Shown: positions 25,988 through 35,519 of the stretch, piece by piece | Numbering within the stretch: the first letter of the stretch is position 1 | Layout of the letters: the number at the start of each line of letters is the position of its first letter | Origin: Sphingobacteriaceae bacterium | Lineage (GTDB): Bacteria; Bacteroidota; Bacteroidia; Sphingobacteriales; Sphingobacteriaceae | Assembly (NCBI GenBank): GCA_947460875.1 | Contig: CANHGR010000001.1 | Location: 104,681-168,680, forward strand | Direction of reading: 5' to 3' | Length of the DNA stretch: 64,000 nucleotides | Translations under genes and position numbers: made by a program | Notes under the pieces: generated by a model | The model's database searches: none | The model's input: only the letters and a program-made list of their open reading frames with translations | What the model was told of the DNA's origin: nothing

Positions 25988-27700
25988 TTATCGATAAAAA
26001 GTTGCGGTGTAGGTTTTAGTATTTAGTTTGTTATCAATTAGTTCGAGCTTTAGAAGATGTTTGCCAGAAGGTGTCTGTTGGTCAAACGTATGCCACAAGG
26101 TAGCAGTTTTTTGATCAAATTCCATCAGCACCCAAGTCCCATCAATTGTTCCTCTAAATGATTTTATTCCGGAAAGATTATCGGATATCTTGAATGAAAT
26201 CCTGCTAAGGCCCTTCATTGACTTTCCGTCCGTAATATTAATGGGTCTGATAATCGGAGCGATCGTATCTATAGTAACATAGAAATTACCAAAACTGGTG
26301 GGATTGGCTTTAACATAGCCATTATCATAAGAACTTAGATAGGCGACACCTCTAACATCTGCGATTAATGCCTTGTCATGTAATTTAGTTGATAGTGTGG
26401 TATCGGGTTTAATCCATAAACTATATGCCTCATGAAGCGGAATTGCTCGGGTATGCACCTGATGTAAAGATGAATATGTGCCGTTCTTTTTTGTTTGCGA
26501 ATAGGTAAAGTTTAGATCGCTATACAATACTCCTATTGGAATTGAAATTTTAATATCGTCCCTGCTAAATTCGTTCACTTTATTATAATTAAATTTTTGG
26601 ACACCCGTTGGTTCTTGCGAAGCAATTGATTTGGGGCCATTTCTAACCTTAAAGAAAAGCGTACTTGTATTGCCTTTAAAATCTTTCACGCGGTACTCCA
26701 TATTGTGCACCTGATCATCGATAAGTTCAACCAGACCGTTGTTAACCAAATTTTGATAAATCCTGATTGGGTTACCGGGTTCGACAAAGCTTTTTTGAAT
26801 AGTTACTCTCTGATTTAAATAGTTGGGATAGTCTATATGGGCATTTGCAGCTCTGCTATGATTAAAATAAAATCTCTCAAGCGCTGAAGAATAAATCGTT
26901 TTCTCGTCAAGTTTTAGCTCGATAGAATAAACTCCATGTTGATTGCCCGAGGCGACGCTTTGATCAGACGTAGTGATGCCAAAGCCAACTTTGCCGTTTA
27001 GGTTAATAATTGGTGATTGACTCAATGAATAATTTCCCGCCGATCCCACTACTTGAAAGTATTGTTTAGGTGTTTTTTCGCTAAATGCAAGTTCGTTTAG
27101 ACGATAAATATACATTGATCGGATAGTTGGTTTCGCATTATCGGCGACAGCAATGCCAAGAAGTTGCGGATTAATGATCTCTTCTGTTTTCGTGTCTCGT
27201 ACCTCAAAATGCAAATGCGGGCCGCCCGAACTTCCGGTATTGCCAGACCATGCAATTAGTTCGCCTTTTTTAACCGGGATATCGATGGGCAGCAAAGGAA
27301 AGTCAACATCATACTGCTCGCGGCTATATTGATTGCTTTTTACAGTTAATGCTAAACGAGGATTAAATCGTTGAAGGTGGGCATAGACACTAGTGTATCC
27401 GTTTGGATGATCGATATAAACTGCATTGCCAAATCCACCGATCTGGACTCTAAGTCGAGAGACGTGACCATCGGCTACTGCATAGACGGGATGTCCCTCT
27501 GTTTGGTTGGTTCTGATGTCCATCCCCGAGTGAAAATGGTTGCTTCTGATTTCCCCAAAGGTGCCGGATAAGTCGATAGTTAAATCGAGTGGTGACCGGA
27601 AATCTGAAGTCGGATAGGTTCTAGCTGTTTGAAATTCCTGAGCTACTGAAATTAGTGATAGCCATGCAAAGAGGATTGAAAACGTAGTTATTTTAAACAT
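25988..27700 (-). CDS. M23-family metallopeptidase (LytM-type), exported
   Basis: Predicted periplasmic or surface zinc endopeptidase acting on peptidoglycan cross-links, 570 residues from the ATG at 27700. An earlier in-frame start would overlap the FAH gene. After a signal peptide (FKITTFSILFAWLSLISVAQ) comes the LytM domain at about residues 40-185, with HSGMDIRT (zinc His and Asp), the YAHLQRF segment and HLHFEVRD (HxH). The remaining 380 residues are beta-rich, with Ig-like segments such as DNLSGIKSFRGTIDGTWV, and probably act in binding. No T9SS sorting domain is visible at its C-terminus. Confidence 0.9.
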   Translation of the reverse strand: MFKITTFSILFAWLSLISVAQEFQTARTYPTSDFRSPLDLTIDLSGTFGEIRSNHFHSGMDIRTNQTEGHPVYAVADGHVSRLRVQIGGFGNAVYIDHPNGYTSVYAHLQRFNPRLALTVKSNQYSREQYDVDFPLLPIDIPVKKGELIAWSGNTGSSGGPHLHFEVRDTKTEEIINPQLLGIAVADNAKPTIRSMYIYRLNELAFSEKTPKQYFQVVGSAGNYSLSQSPIINLNGKVGFGITTSDQSVASGNQHGVYSIELKLDEKTIYSSALERFYFNHSRAANAHIDYPNYLNQRVTIQKSFVEPGNPIRIYQNLVNNGLVELIDDQVHNMEYRVKDFKGNTSTLFFKVRNGPKSIASQEPTGVQKFNYNKVNEFSRDDIKISIPIGVLYSDLNFTYSQTKKNGTYSSLHQVHTRAIPLHEAYSLWIKPDTTLSTKLHDKALIADVRGVAYLSSYDNGYVKANPTSFGNFYVTIDTIAPIIRPINITDGKSMKGLSRISFKISDNLSGIKSFRGTIDGTWVLMEFDQKTATLWHTFDQQTPSGKHLLKLELIDNKLNTKTYTATFYR

Positions 27701-27716
27701 AGATTTTGGTAACGTA

Positions 27717-28331
27717 TCAACGCACATAAAAATCTAAAAGTTTTAGATTTTTATCAAGATAGCCTTCTAAATGATCGCCGATACTTACTTTTCCAACCCC
27801 TTTTGGCGTCCCTGTAAATATCAGATCGCCTTTTTTCAATGTGATATATTGTGAAACGAATGCAATTAAGCATTCAAATGAAAAGATCAGATCGCCGGTG
27901 TTTCCATTTTGTGCCGTCTTTCCGTTAACATCTAAATTAAAATTTAAAGCATAAAGGTTTGAAAACTCGACTTTTGGAACGAATTTGCTCACAACCGCAG
28001 AATTATCGAACGACTTAGCGAGCTCCCAGGGAAGGCCATTTTCTTTATGTCTTTGCTGTATGTCACGAGCAGTAAAGTCGATCCCTAGCCCGACTTCGTC
28101 GTAGTAATTCTGAGCAAATTTTTCGGCTATGTGTTTTCCTTCTTTGCAGACCTTCAACACGATTTCTATTTCAAAATGGATATCTGATGAAAATTCAGGA
28201 TGATAAAACGGCTTATTGTCTTTAAGAAGGGCAGTGTCCGGCTTCATAAAAATTACCGGAACGGTTGGTATAGGATTGTTTAATTCTTTAGCATGGTCTG
28301 CATAATTGCGACCTATAGCAATGATTTTCAT
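27717..28331 (-). CDS. Fumarylacetoacetate hydrolase family protein
   Basis: A 204-residue FAH-fold protein, the short YcgM/FAHD1-like form. It shows the N-terminal IGRNYADHAKELNN loop, MKPDTAL, the metal-binding glutamates in HFEIEIVLKV and the aspartate in GIDFTARDIQ, and the C-terminal FTGTPKGVGKV loop. Enzymes of this type hydrolyse acylpyruvates or decarboxylate oxaloacetate; the substrate here is unknown. It is followed 16 bases later by the M23 gene and preceded 34 bases earlier by a T9SS mini-protein gene. Confidence 0.88.
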   Translation of the reverse strand: MKIIAIGRNYADHAKELNNPIPTVPVIFMKPDTALLKDNKPFYHPEFSSDIHFEIEIVLKVCKEGKHIAEKFAQNYYDEVGLGIDFTARDIQQRHKENGLPWELAKSFDNSAVVSKFVPKVEFSNLYALNFNLDVNGKTAQNGNTGDLIFSFECLIAFVSQYITLKKGDLIFTGTPKGVGKVSIGDHLEGYLDKNLKLLDFYVR

Positions 28332-28365
28332 AGTAATAAAGCTTGTTTATAGCTTATAAAGGATT

Positions 28366-28872
28366 TTAAAGAACTAAAATCCGCTTGGTAACAGTTTTTT
28401 GATCTACGATCACCTGAACAAAGTACGCACCACTATTTAGTTTTGATGAAATTGAAAAATTGTTGCTTTGATCGCCAGCAGATACTTTTTTAGCCAACAG
28501 AGTCACAACCTTGCTCCCAAGGAAATTCATCACTTGAATAATTACATTAGAGTCTTTGCTGAGGTGATAAGTAACGTTGATTTGATCTAATACAGGAATT
28601 GGATAAATTCTGACATTTAAAATTTTGTCTTCCAGTATATTTTTCGGTTCCTGACCGCCACTAATGGTGTTGAAATTAGCTAGGCTTGCTGCATTTGTCT
28701 TGATCTTAACAGATTCGGAGCGAAGTGCAGGTTTCTTAACGCGGGTATCTGTTAATTTGGACTTCGCCGTATCGACTTTACCATCCATAGCGATTACAGC
28801 ACCGATGTTTAGTGCAAGCACAAAAGACATCAGTAGTATAATTCTAACAGGTAATAGGTAAAGTTTATCCAT
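28366..28872 (-). CDS. Small T9SS type A sorting-domain protein
   Basis: A 168-residue secreted protein that is little more than export signals. A hydrophobic N-terminal segment (about residues 8-28) is followed by a 60-residue Lys/Ser/Thr-rich linker without recognisable domain. From residue 90 comes a type A T9SS C-terminal sorting domain: VRIYPIPVLDQINVTYHLS, VMNFLGSKVVTLL, LNSGAYFVQVIV and the final KTVTKRILVL strand. Such domains target cargo through the T9SS, where they are usually removed and the cargo anchored to the surface. What the short remainder does is unknown. Confidence 0.82.
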   Translation of the reverse strand: MDKLYLLPVRIILLMSFVLALNIGAVIAMDGKVDTAKSKLTDTRVKKPALRSESVKIKTNAASLANFNTISGGQEPKNILEDKILNVRIYPIPVLDQINVTYHLSKDSNVIIQVMNFLGSKVVTLLAKKVSAGDQSNNFSISSKLNSGAYFVQVIVDQKTVTKRILVL

Positions 28873-28889
28873 TCGGTAACGCTATAAGA

Positions 28890-28897
28890 CAAAAATA
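28890..28897 (-). promoter_or_regulatory. Candidate -7 box of the T9SS mini-protein gene
   Basis: TATTTTTG on the minus strand matches TAnnTTTG 17 bases before the ATG. No clear -33 TTG. Confidence 0.4.
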
Positions 28898-29016
28898 TAA
28901 ATAAAACCCTATTAGTTTTTCGTTTTTAGCTATATCGTATTCTTTTTAACATAATTTAACAATCTTTCTTATTTTAAAGGTGTGCAAAAGACATAAAAAT
29001 GCAAAAAATACCACCA

Positions 29017-29047
29017 TTGTTTATTTGTACTCCATAATGTACTTTTG
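29017..29047 (+). promoter_or_regulatory. Candidate promoter of the KUP transporter gene
   Basis: TTG (29017-29019), 20-base spacer, TACTTTTG (29040-29047): an exact match to the Bacteroidota TTG/TAnnTTTG layout. The predicted start near 29053 places the GTG at 29069 just inside the transcript and excludes the in-frame TTG at 29045, which lies inside the -7 box. Confidence 0.6.
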
Positions 29048-29068
29048 TGCCCAACTCAAATTATAAAG

Positions 29069-31024
29069 GTGTCAAATAACAAAAGTCTGAACAAACTATC
29101 CGCTGCCGGAGTAATTATTAGTTTGGGGATTATATACGGAGATATTGGTACATCGCCTTTATACGTTTTTAAAGCAATAGTCGGACAAAACATTATCACT
29201 ACCGATCTTATTCTCGGAGCCTTGTCATGCATTTTCTGGACACTCACACTCCAAACAACTATAAAATATGTCATCATCACATTGCGTGCCGATAATAAAG
29301 GCGAGGGTGGAATATTCTCGCTGTTTTCACTGGTACGAAAAAAGGCACGGTGGTTAGTAATTCCTGCCATGATTGGCGGGGCGGCCCTACTTGCAGATGG
29401 GATGATTACCCCTCCGATTACAGTTTCAGCTGCGATTGAGGGCTTGGATATCTTTTATCCCGGTCTTCCAACCGTTCCTATAGTAATTGCCATCATCTCC
29501 GGAATTTTTATAATCCAACAGTTTGGGACATCTCTTGTGGGTAGAGCTTTTGGCCCTATCATGTTTGTTTGGTTTACGATGATGGCTGTGCTTGGAGGGG
29601 TTTATGTCTATGAGTTCCCAGAAATATTAAAAGCAGTTAATCCTTATCATGCGTACAACATTCTTGCCACGAATCCGAGTGCATTACTTATTTTAGGTGC
29701 AGTATTTCTTTGTACTACAGGTGCCGAAGCGCTCTATTCAGATTTAGGGCATTGCGGTAGGGCGAATATCCGGACAAGCTGGGCATATGTAAAGTCATGT
29801 CTTCTATTGAACTATTTCGGGCAAGGGGTATGGCTTTGGCAGCATCAAGGCACAACATTAGAAGCTAATGGCAACCCTTTTTATCTGATTATGCCTGAAT
29901 GGTTTCTTATTTTCGGTATTTCTATCGCCACTGCAGCGGCGATTATTGCTAGTCAGGCAATGGTATCGGGCTCATTTACGCTGATATCCGAAGCTGTAAG
30001 GTTAAATCTCTGGCCCAAGGTTAAGATTAACTATCCTAGTGATCAAAAGGGACAATTATACGTACCCTCTATCAATTGGATACTCTGGATCGGGTGCATT
30101 GTGGTCATGCTTATTTTCCAAAAGTCGGCTAATATGGAAGGTGCTTACGGCCTAGCCATCAATCTTACATTTTTGATGACCACCATTTTAGTGGCTGTAT
30201 ATTTAAAGAGCAGGAAGTTTCCGAACTATATTATTAGCACATTCCTAGCGGTCTATCTGCTGGTTGAACTGGTTTTCTTGGTCGGAAACATGGCAAAATT
30301 CCTGCACGGAGGATGGTTTACTCTGATGCTGGCAAGTATCATGTTTTCGGTTATGTGGACTTGGGCGGCTGCTAGAAGAATAAAGAATAGGTATGTTCGG
30401 TTTGTAGAGATCGAAGACTATTATCCTATTATCAGTGAGTTAAGTGAAGACAATTCAGTTCCGAAATATTCTTCGCAGTTAGTTTATCTTACTAGTGCCA
30501 ATTTTAGCTCTGAAATTGAGTCGAAGATTATGTACTCGATACTGCAGAAGCAGCCGAAGCGCGCAGACGTCTACTGGTTGGTGCATGTGGATGTGAAAGA
30601 TGAGCCTTACACACGCGAGTACAAAGTAAATCACCTTATTCCAAATAAGTTAATTCGTATTGATTTCCGATTAGGCTTCAGAGTTGAACAGCGAATAAAT
30701 GTTCTTTTTAGAATGGTAGTAGAAGAATTAGTTAAAAATAAAGAGATTGATATAACGAGTCGCTATGATTCTTTAAATAAGTATAAAATCGTGGGTGATT
30801 TTAGATTTGTAGTGCTTGAGAAGATTTTGTCGCGTGCTAACAATCTGAGCTTTATTGACAAAGTGACAATGGATTTTTATTTCATATTGAAACACTTAAG
30901 TCTTTCTGAAGAACGGGGATTTGGCCTGGATCTAAGCTTTGTTACGGTAGAACAGGTTCCACTTATTGTTTCCTCGACAGAGCATATTGAGCTTGAACGG
31001 ATAACCGAAAAGCAGGAGAATTAA
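29069..31024 (+). CDS. kup: KUP-family potassium transporter
   Basis: Inner-membrane K+ uptake protein driven by protons, 651 residues from the GTG at 29069. It has about twelve membrane helices in the first 440 residues and a cytoplasmic C-terminal domain. The family signature LGIIYGDIGTSPLYVFK is at the first helix, followed by RADNKGEGGIFSLFSL and the helix segment CTTGAEALYSDLGHCG. The start choice rests on the promoter match upstream, since the longer TTG-initiated reading begins within it. Its TAA stop overlaps the stop of the convergent APC permease gene. Confidence 0.92.
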   Translation: MSNNKSLNKLSAAGVIISLGIIYGDIGTSPLYVFKAIVGQNIITTDLILGALSCIFWTLTLQTTIKYVIITLRADNKGEGGIFSLFSLVRKKARWLVIPAMIGGAALLADGMITPPITVSAAIEGLDIFYPGLPTVPIVIAIISGIFIIQQFGTSLVGRAFGPIMFVWFTMMAVLGGVYVYEFPEILKAVNPYHAYNILATNPSALLILGAVFLCTTGAEALYSDLGHCGRANIRTSWAYVKSCLLLNYFGQGVWLWQHQGTTLEANGNPFYLIMPEWFLIFGISIATAAAIIASQAMVSGSFTLISEAVRLNLWPKVKINYPSDQKGQLYVPSINWILWIGCIVVMLIFQKSANMEGAYGLAINLTFLMTTILVAVYLKSRKFPNYIISTFLAVYLLVELVFLVGNMAKFLHGGWFTLMLASIMFSVMWTWAAARRIKNRYVRFVEIEDYYPIISELSEDNSVPKYSSQLVYLTSANFSSEIESKIMYSILQKQPKRADVYWLVHVDVKDEPYTREYKVNHLIPNKLIRIDFRLGFRVEQRINVLFRMVVEELVKNKEIDITSRYDSLNKYKIVGDFRFVVLEKILSRANNLSFIDKVTMDFYFILKHLSLSEERGFGLDLSFVTVEQVPLIVSSTEHIELERITEKQEN

Positions 31025-32730
31025 TTCAATTTACTGTTTCGGTAACTGTAAGTAAAATAGATTACAAGGCCAATTCCTAACCAAATCAAAAATCGGATCC
31101 AATTAGTATAGCCCAATTCTGTCATCAAATATAGACAGCTAAGGAGTCCCGCCACCGGGATCAACGAAAGATTTTTTGTGAAACAAAGGGTGGATATAAC
31201 TGCTGCAACGATGATGAATAGAAAATAAGGAAGCGTGTTTTTGAACGTTTGCCATTCGCCTGAAAACTCCAGTAAGCGCAATAGCGGCTCGTGGAAAGAG
31301 AATATTGCAGCGATAAATAAACCTGGAACAATATATTTAGAATTAATATAGGGGATGTGAAAGCGAGCTCTTCTTGCTTCGGGCGCGTCTTTTGGCAATA
31401 ACAACACTCCTCCGCAGACTAAGACGAAGGCAAACAAGGTACCGATACTGGTTAGATCAGTTACTTCCGTAAGGTTCATGAATAGAGCAGGTACTGCCAC
31501 TACTATTCCTGTTACGACGGTAGCAAACGTAGGCGTCTTATATTTAGGGTGGATGTAAGAAAAGGCTTTAGGTAATAATCCGTCCCTGCTCATGCTCATC
31601 CAGATTCTAGGTTGACCCATTTGAAAAATAAGTAACACACTAGCAGTTGCAACAACGGCGCTTACAGAAATTATGTAGCTGATCTGTGTAAGCCCGACGC
31701 GCTCAAATACAAAAGCCAATGGGTCTGCTACTTGCAATTCCTTGTAATTTACCATCCCCGTTAGTACCAGAGCTACTAGAATATACAACACCGTGCATAT
31801 CAAAAGCGAATAAATCATCCCTCTGGGAAGGTCGCGTTTAGGATTTTCACATTCTTCAGCGGTAGTAGAAATCGCATCAAAGCCGATATATGCAAAGAAA
31901 ACCCCTGATACACCCTTCATCACCCCCTCAAAACCATTTGGTAGAAAAGGACTCCAATTTGCAGGGGTGATATAAAAAGCGCCCAATAAAATAACCACTA
32001 ACACGACTCCAATCTTTAAAATAACCATCAGATTAGTTGCTTTTTTTGTTTCGCGTATGCCGATATATACCAAATATGTGATTAACAAAACAATTGCTAA
32101 GGCAGGAATATCTGCAATAAACCTAAAGCCGCCAATGTCGGGAGCAAGGCTCCATGCCTGATGCTCAAGGCTAAGCTTATTGGTTATTTCAACCAGATTG
32201 CCAGTGGCACTTAGTCGTTCGAATTGTTCATGCCCGCGCGATGCGGAAAGGTAATCCATTGTTAAATAAGAAGGTATCGTAATATTGAATCCCAAAAGCA
32301 GATTGGTAAAATATTCGCTCCAAGAGATAGCTACGGCGATATTTCCGATCGCATATTCCATCAAAAGATCCCATCCAATAATCCATGCTATTAGCTCGCC
32401 GAACGAAGCGTAGGCGTAGGTGTATGCACTTCCGGCAACGGGGATGCGCGATGCAAATTCAGCGTAACATAAAGCCGAGAATCCGCAGGTTATTGCGGTG
32501 AGTACGAAGAGTATCGTTACACCCGGACCACCGTTAAACGCTGCCCCACCAATTGTTGAGAAAATACCTGCTCCAACAACCGCAGCGATGCCCATAAAAG
32601 TTAGATCTTTGACTTTTAGCACGCGCTCCATGCTCGATCCTGAACGTTCGCTGTCCGAAAAGCCTCCTTCGCGGTCGTTTAAGATATTTTCAATCGATTT
32701 TTTGCGGAAAAAGTTGGCCGGCATCTTCAT
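31021..32730 (-). CDS. APC-superfamily amino acid permease
   Basis: Inner-membrane amino acid transporter of 569 residues with about twelve to fourteen helices. The first helix carries the unwound GAGIFSTIGGAAFNGGPG motif that binds the substrate backbone, and the region AYTYAYASFGELIAWIIGWDLLMEY is typical of the cationic amino acid (CAT/YfnA) subgroup. A cytoplasmic start (KKSIENILNDREGGFSDSE) precedes it. Substrate specificity cannot be read directly. It is monocistronic; its stop codon overlaps the kup stop by four bases in TTAA. Confidence 0.88.
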   Translation of the reverse strand: MKMPANFFRKKSIENILNDREGGFSDSERSGSSMERVLKVKDLTFMGIAAVVGAGIFSTIGGAAFNGGPGVTILFVLTAITCGFSALCYAEFASRIPVAGSAYTYAYASFGELIAWIIGWDLLMEYAIGNIAVAISWSEYFTNLLLGFNITIPSYLTMDYLSASRGHEQFERLSATGNLVEITNKLSLEHQAWSLAPDIGGFRFIADIPALAIVLLITYLVYIGIRETKKATNLMVILKIGVVLVVILLGAFYITPANWSPFLPNGFEGVMKGVSGVFFAYIGFDAISTTAEECENPKRDLPRGMIYSLLICTVLYILVALVLTGMVNYKELQVADPLAFVFERVGLTQISYIISVSAVVATASVLLIFQMGQPRIWMSMSRDGLLPKAFSYIHPKYKTPTFATVVTGIVVAVPALFMNLTEVTDLTSIGTLFAFVLVCGGVLLLPKDAPEARRARFHIPYINSKYIVPGLFIAAIFSFHEPLLRLLEFSGEWQTFKNTLPYFLFIIVAAVISTLCFTKNLSLIPVAGLLSCLYLMTELGYTNWIRFLIWLGIGLVIYFTYSYRNSKLN

Positions 32731-32940
32731 TATCCTATTTATACTCTAAAATTCGGGCTGTTTCTCTAAAATATTAGCGACATCAGTTATTCCTAATGCC
32801 TAAATTATAAAAGAAATTGGGTTTAATGACATTACTTTAAAATAGAAAATCTCCAAACGGGGAGAATGGAGATCTTCAAACTAACCAATTATAAACCTAC
32901 CATTAATACCTTTTTTGTTGAAAGGTAACCGTGGAATTTT

Positions 32941-34656
32941 CTAGTCCAACTTTGTAAGCTCTGTTTTTACAAGCGTAACTAATTCTTTAACATAGTCTGC
33001 ACTAAAATCGAACTTAATACCTGCTGTTTCATAAATCTCATTAATTGGTTTAGTGTAGCCAAGTTTTAAGGCGTCTAAATACATGGTTAATCCTTTGTCT
33101 GGATTTTCCTTATAATTTTTCCAAACCGCTATGGCGCCGAGCTGTGCAATGCCATATTCAATATAATAAAAAGGGATCTCAAAAATATGAAGTTGCTTTT
33201 GCCATAAATTTCCGAGCGAATCTTCAAGGCTTGTCCAGTCTGAAAAATTATTACCGAATGGCTCAAATGTCTGCTTCCATGCTACTTCTCGTTCGGCGGC
33301 ACTGTGTTCAGGGTTCGTGTATATCCAATGTTGAAACTGATCTACAACAGCTACCCATGGCAGGGTTTTAAGAACATCTATTAGCTGATCGCGTTTTGCG
33401 CGTTTTAAGTCTTCCTCATTATCGAAAAATGCATCCCATTTATCCATTGAAATTAATTCCATACTCATCGAAGCGAGCTCGGCAACTTCAGATGGAACAT
33501 GTTTAAAATCATTCAATTTGAGATCAGCCGAAATAAAGGTGTGTACAGCGTGGCCACCTTCATGTACCATTGTCGTTAGATCTCGAAAAGTATTGGCTGA
33601 GTTCATGAAAATAAATGGAGCACCTGTTTCTGCCAAGGGGTAGTTATATCCGCCGGGAGCCTTGCCCTTTCTGCTTTCGACATCAAAAAGTCCGTTGGCT
33701 TTCATTATTTCTAATCGCTCGCCTATGTAAGGGTGTAATTCGTTGAAACAGGTGATGGTTTTGTCAATTAATTCTCCACCGTTAGAAAAGGGTTTTAGGG
33801 CTGTTTTGCCTGATAGATCTACATCCATGTCCCAAGGTTTTAAGTCTTCTAGCCCAAGAGCCTGTCGTCTTTTTTCTGCTTGCTCGAAAAGTAGTGGAAC
33901 AATCTCTCGTTCAATTGCAGCATGAAATTTATAGCAATCATGAGGGGTATAATCGAAGCGACCAAGCGCTTGGAACATATAATCACGAAAGTTTTCGAAA
34001 CCCGCATTTTTAGCAACCTGGTGACGAAGCTTCAGTAAGCTATTGAAGAGATTATCAAGTTTTTCTTTATCCTCTAACCGTCGGGCGGCAATAATTTTCC
34101 AAACTTTTTCTCTAACGGATCGATCCTGATCTTTTAAAAATACAGAGGCCTGCTCTAAGGTGTATTCTTTCTCATCAATAATAACGCTCATAGAGCCCGT
34201 AATCGACTGATATTGCTGCTGTTCTAACTGTATTTGGGTAAAGATCGGTACGTTCTCTACTTTGAATAGTTCAAGCGCTTTTCTAATTCCCCGTATGTAT
34301 ACGAAATATTCGCTTTGATCAAGTTCTTCCAAAAAATGACATTCGATAAATTTCTTATTCAAGTCGTTAGAAAGGGGTGCAATTTTCGGCTCTATTGCGG
34401 TAGCAAAATATTGAAAATCTTGCAGTAGCTTTTCATCGGTAGTATCGCAAGTCATACGGATATATCGCCACGCGAAATCTTCTTCCAGTGCCGCTTCCAG
34501 CTCACTTCGATCTCGCAACCAGTTATTGAGTTCTGCCGCTGAATTTAGCTCTCGCATTTTCAGTTCTTCAAACAAGGGTTCAAGAGCTTCCCATTTCATT
34601 TCCAAATCTTGCGGAATGTAGGTTCTTGATTTTTTTGTAATACTGAGATTATTCAT
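32941..34656 (-). CDS. M3-family oligoendopeptidase
   Basis: Cytoplasmic zinc peptidase of 571 residues, PepF/M3B type, that degrades short peptides. The zinc site HEGGHAVHTF (HExxH-type) lies near residue 368, followed by the third-ligand region EVAELASMSMELIS. The N-terminal helical domain is as expected and there is no signal peptide. It starts eight bases before no gene of its own strand: the UbiA gene ends at 34665 upstream on the same strand, so the peptidase may be the last gene of an engB-ubiA-peptidase transcript. Confidence 0.9.
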   Translation of the reverse strand: MNNLSITKKSRTYIPQDLEMKWEALEPLFEELKMRELNSAAELNNWLRDRSELEAALEEDFAWRYIRMTCDTTDEKLLQDFQYFATAIEPKIAPLSNDLNKKFIECHFLEELDQSEYFVYIRGIRKALELFKVENVPIFTQIQLEQQQYQSITGSMSVIIDEKEYTLEQASVFLKDQDRSVREKVWKIIAARRLEDKEKLDNLFNSLLKLRHQVAKNAGFENFRDYMFQALGRFDYTPHDCYKFHAAIEREIVPLLFEQAEKRRQALGLEDLKPWDMDVDLSGKTALKPFSNGGELIDKTITCFNELHPYIGERLEIMKANGLFDVESRKGKAPGGYNYPLAETGAPFIFMNSANTFRDLTTMVHEGGHAVHTFISADLKLNDFKHVPSEVAELASMSMELISMDKWDAFFDNEEDLKRAKRDQLIDVLKTLPWVAVVDQFQHWIYTNPEHSAAEREVAWKQTFEPFGNNFSDWTSLEDSLGNLWQKQLHIFEIPFYYIEYGIAQLGAIAVWKNYKENPDKGLTMYLDALKLGYTKPINEIYETAGIKFDFSADYVKELVTLVKTELTKLD

Positions 34657-34664
34657 ATTTTGAA

Positions 34665-35519
34665 TTAATTGCGAAAATAGATATCGAGTAAAAAGCAGGT
34701 TGCAAAAAGTACTGATGCAATACCATTTGTTGTGCCGAAAGCAAGATTGACTTTGCTAAGATCATCCGGCTTTATCAGGCTATGCTGATAAACTAACAGG
34801 CCTGCAAACAACACGACGCCACTTATATAAAACCATCCTAGCGAAGTAAAAAAAAGCGGAACGATTAAGGATATAACACATAATAGATGTAAGCATGAAG
34901 ACAGGTTCAGCGCTTTTTTTCTGCCTAGCCAAGCGGGGATAGAGTATAGATTTTCTCTTTTGTCAAACTCATCATCTTGCAAAGCATAGATGATATCAAA
35001 TCCACTTACCCAGGATACAACGGCGATAGAAAAAAAAATTGGTAAAAGTGCAAACTCTCCGGTAACTAATAAATAAGCGCCAATTGGTGCCAATCCTAGT
35101 CCAATACCTAAAATAAAATGACACAGTGGCGTAAATCGTTTTGTATAGCTATAACCTAAGACTACCGCAAGAGCTATTGGAGAAAGATAAAAGCATAACG
35201 GATTAATAAAATACGTGGTCATTACAAATAGAACACAGTTGCTCAATATAAAAATTAGCACATGTTTAGCCGGAACCTTACCTGAGGGGATATCTCTAGC
35301 CGCAGTTCTCGGATTTTTTTTATCAATGTTTCGGTCGAGATAACGGTTAAATGCCATGGCGCTATTCCTTGCAAAAACCATACAAAGGATCATAAGCAGC
35401 AAACTCATCCATTTAAAAGCAGATTCAGTTGTGCTTATAGCCAAAAAAAAACCTATAAAAGCGAAGGGTAGTGCAAATATGGTATGTGCGAACATCACCA
35501 ATGAAAGGTATTTCTTCAT
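34665..35519 (-). CDS. UbiA-family prenyltransferase (putative 4-hydroxybenzoate/MqnP type)
   Basis: Integral membrane prenyltransferase of 284 residues with about eight to nine helices. Both aspartate-rich motifs that bind prenyl diphosphate-magnesium are present: NRYLDRNIDKKNPRTAARDI (NDxxDxxxD type) near residues 58-77 and YALQDDEFDKRENLYSIPA near residue 180. The sequence fits the UbiA subgroup found in bacteria using the futalosine menaquinone route (MqnP). This fits a ubiE gene 700 bases away. Its ATG overlaps the engB stop by four bases. Confidence 0.87.
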   Translation of the reverse strand: MKKYLSLVMFAHTIFALPFAFIGFFLAISTTESAFKWMSLLLMILCMVFARNSAMAFNRYLDRNIDKKNPRTAARDIPSGKVPAKHVLIFILSNCVLFVMTTYFINPLCFYLSPIALAVVLGYSYTKRFTPLCHFILGIGLGLAPIGAYLLVTGEFALLPIFFSIAVVSWVSGFDIIYALQDDEFDKRENLYSIPAWLGRKKALNLSSCLHLLCVISLIVPLFFTSLGWFYISGVVLFAGLLVYQHSLIKPDDLSKVNLAFGTTNGIASVLFATCFLLDIYFRN

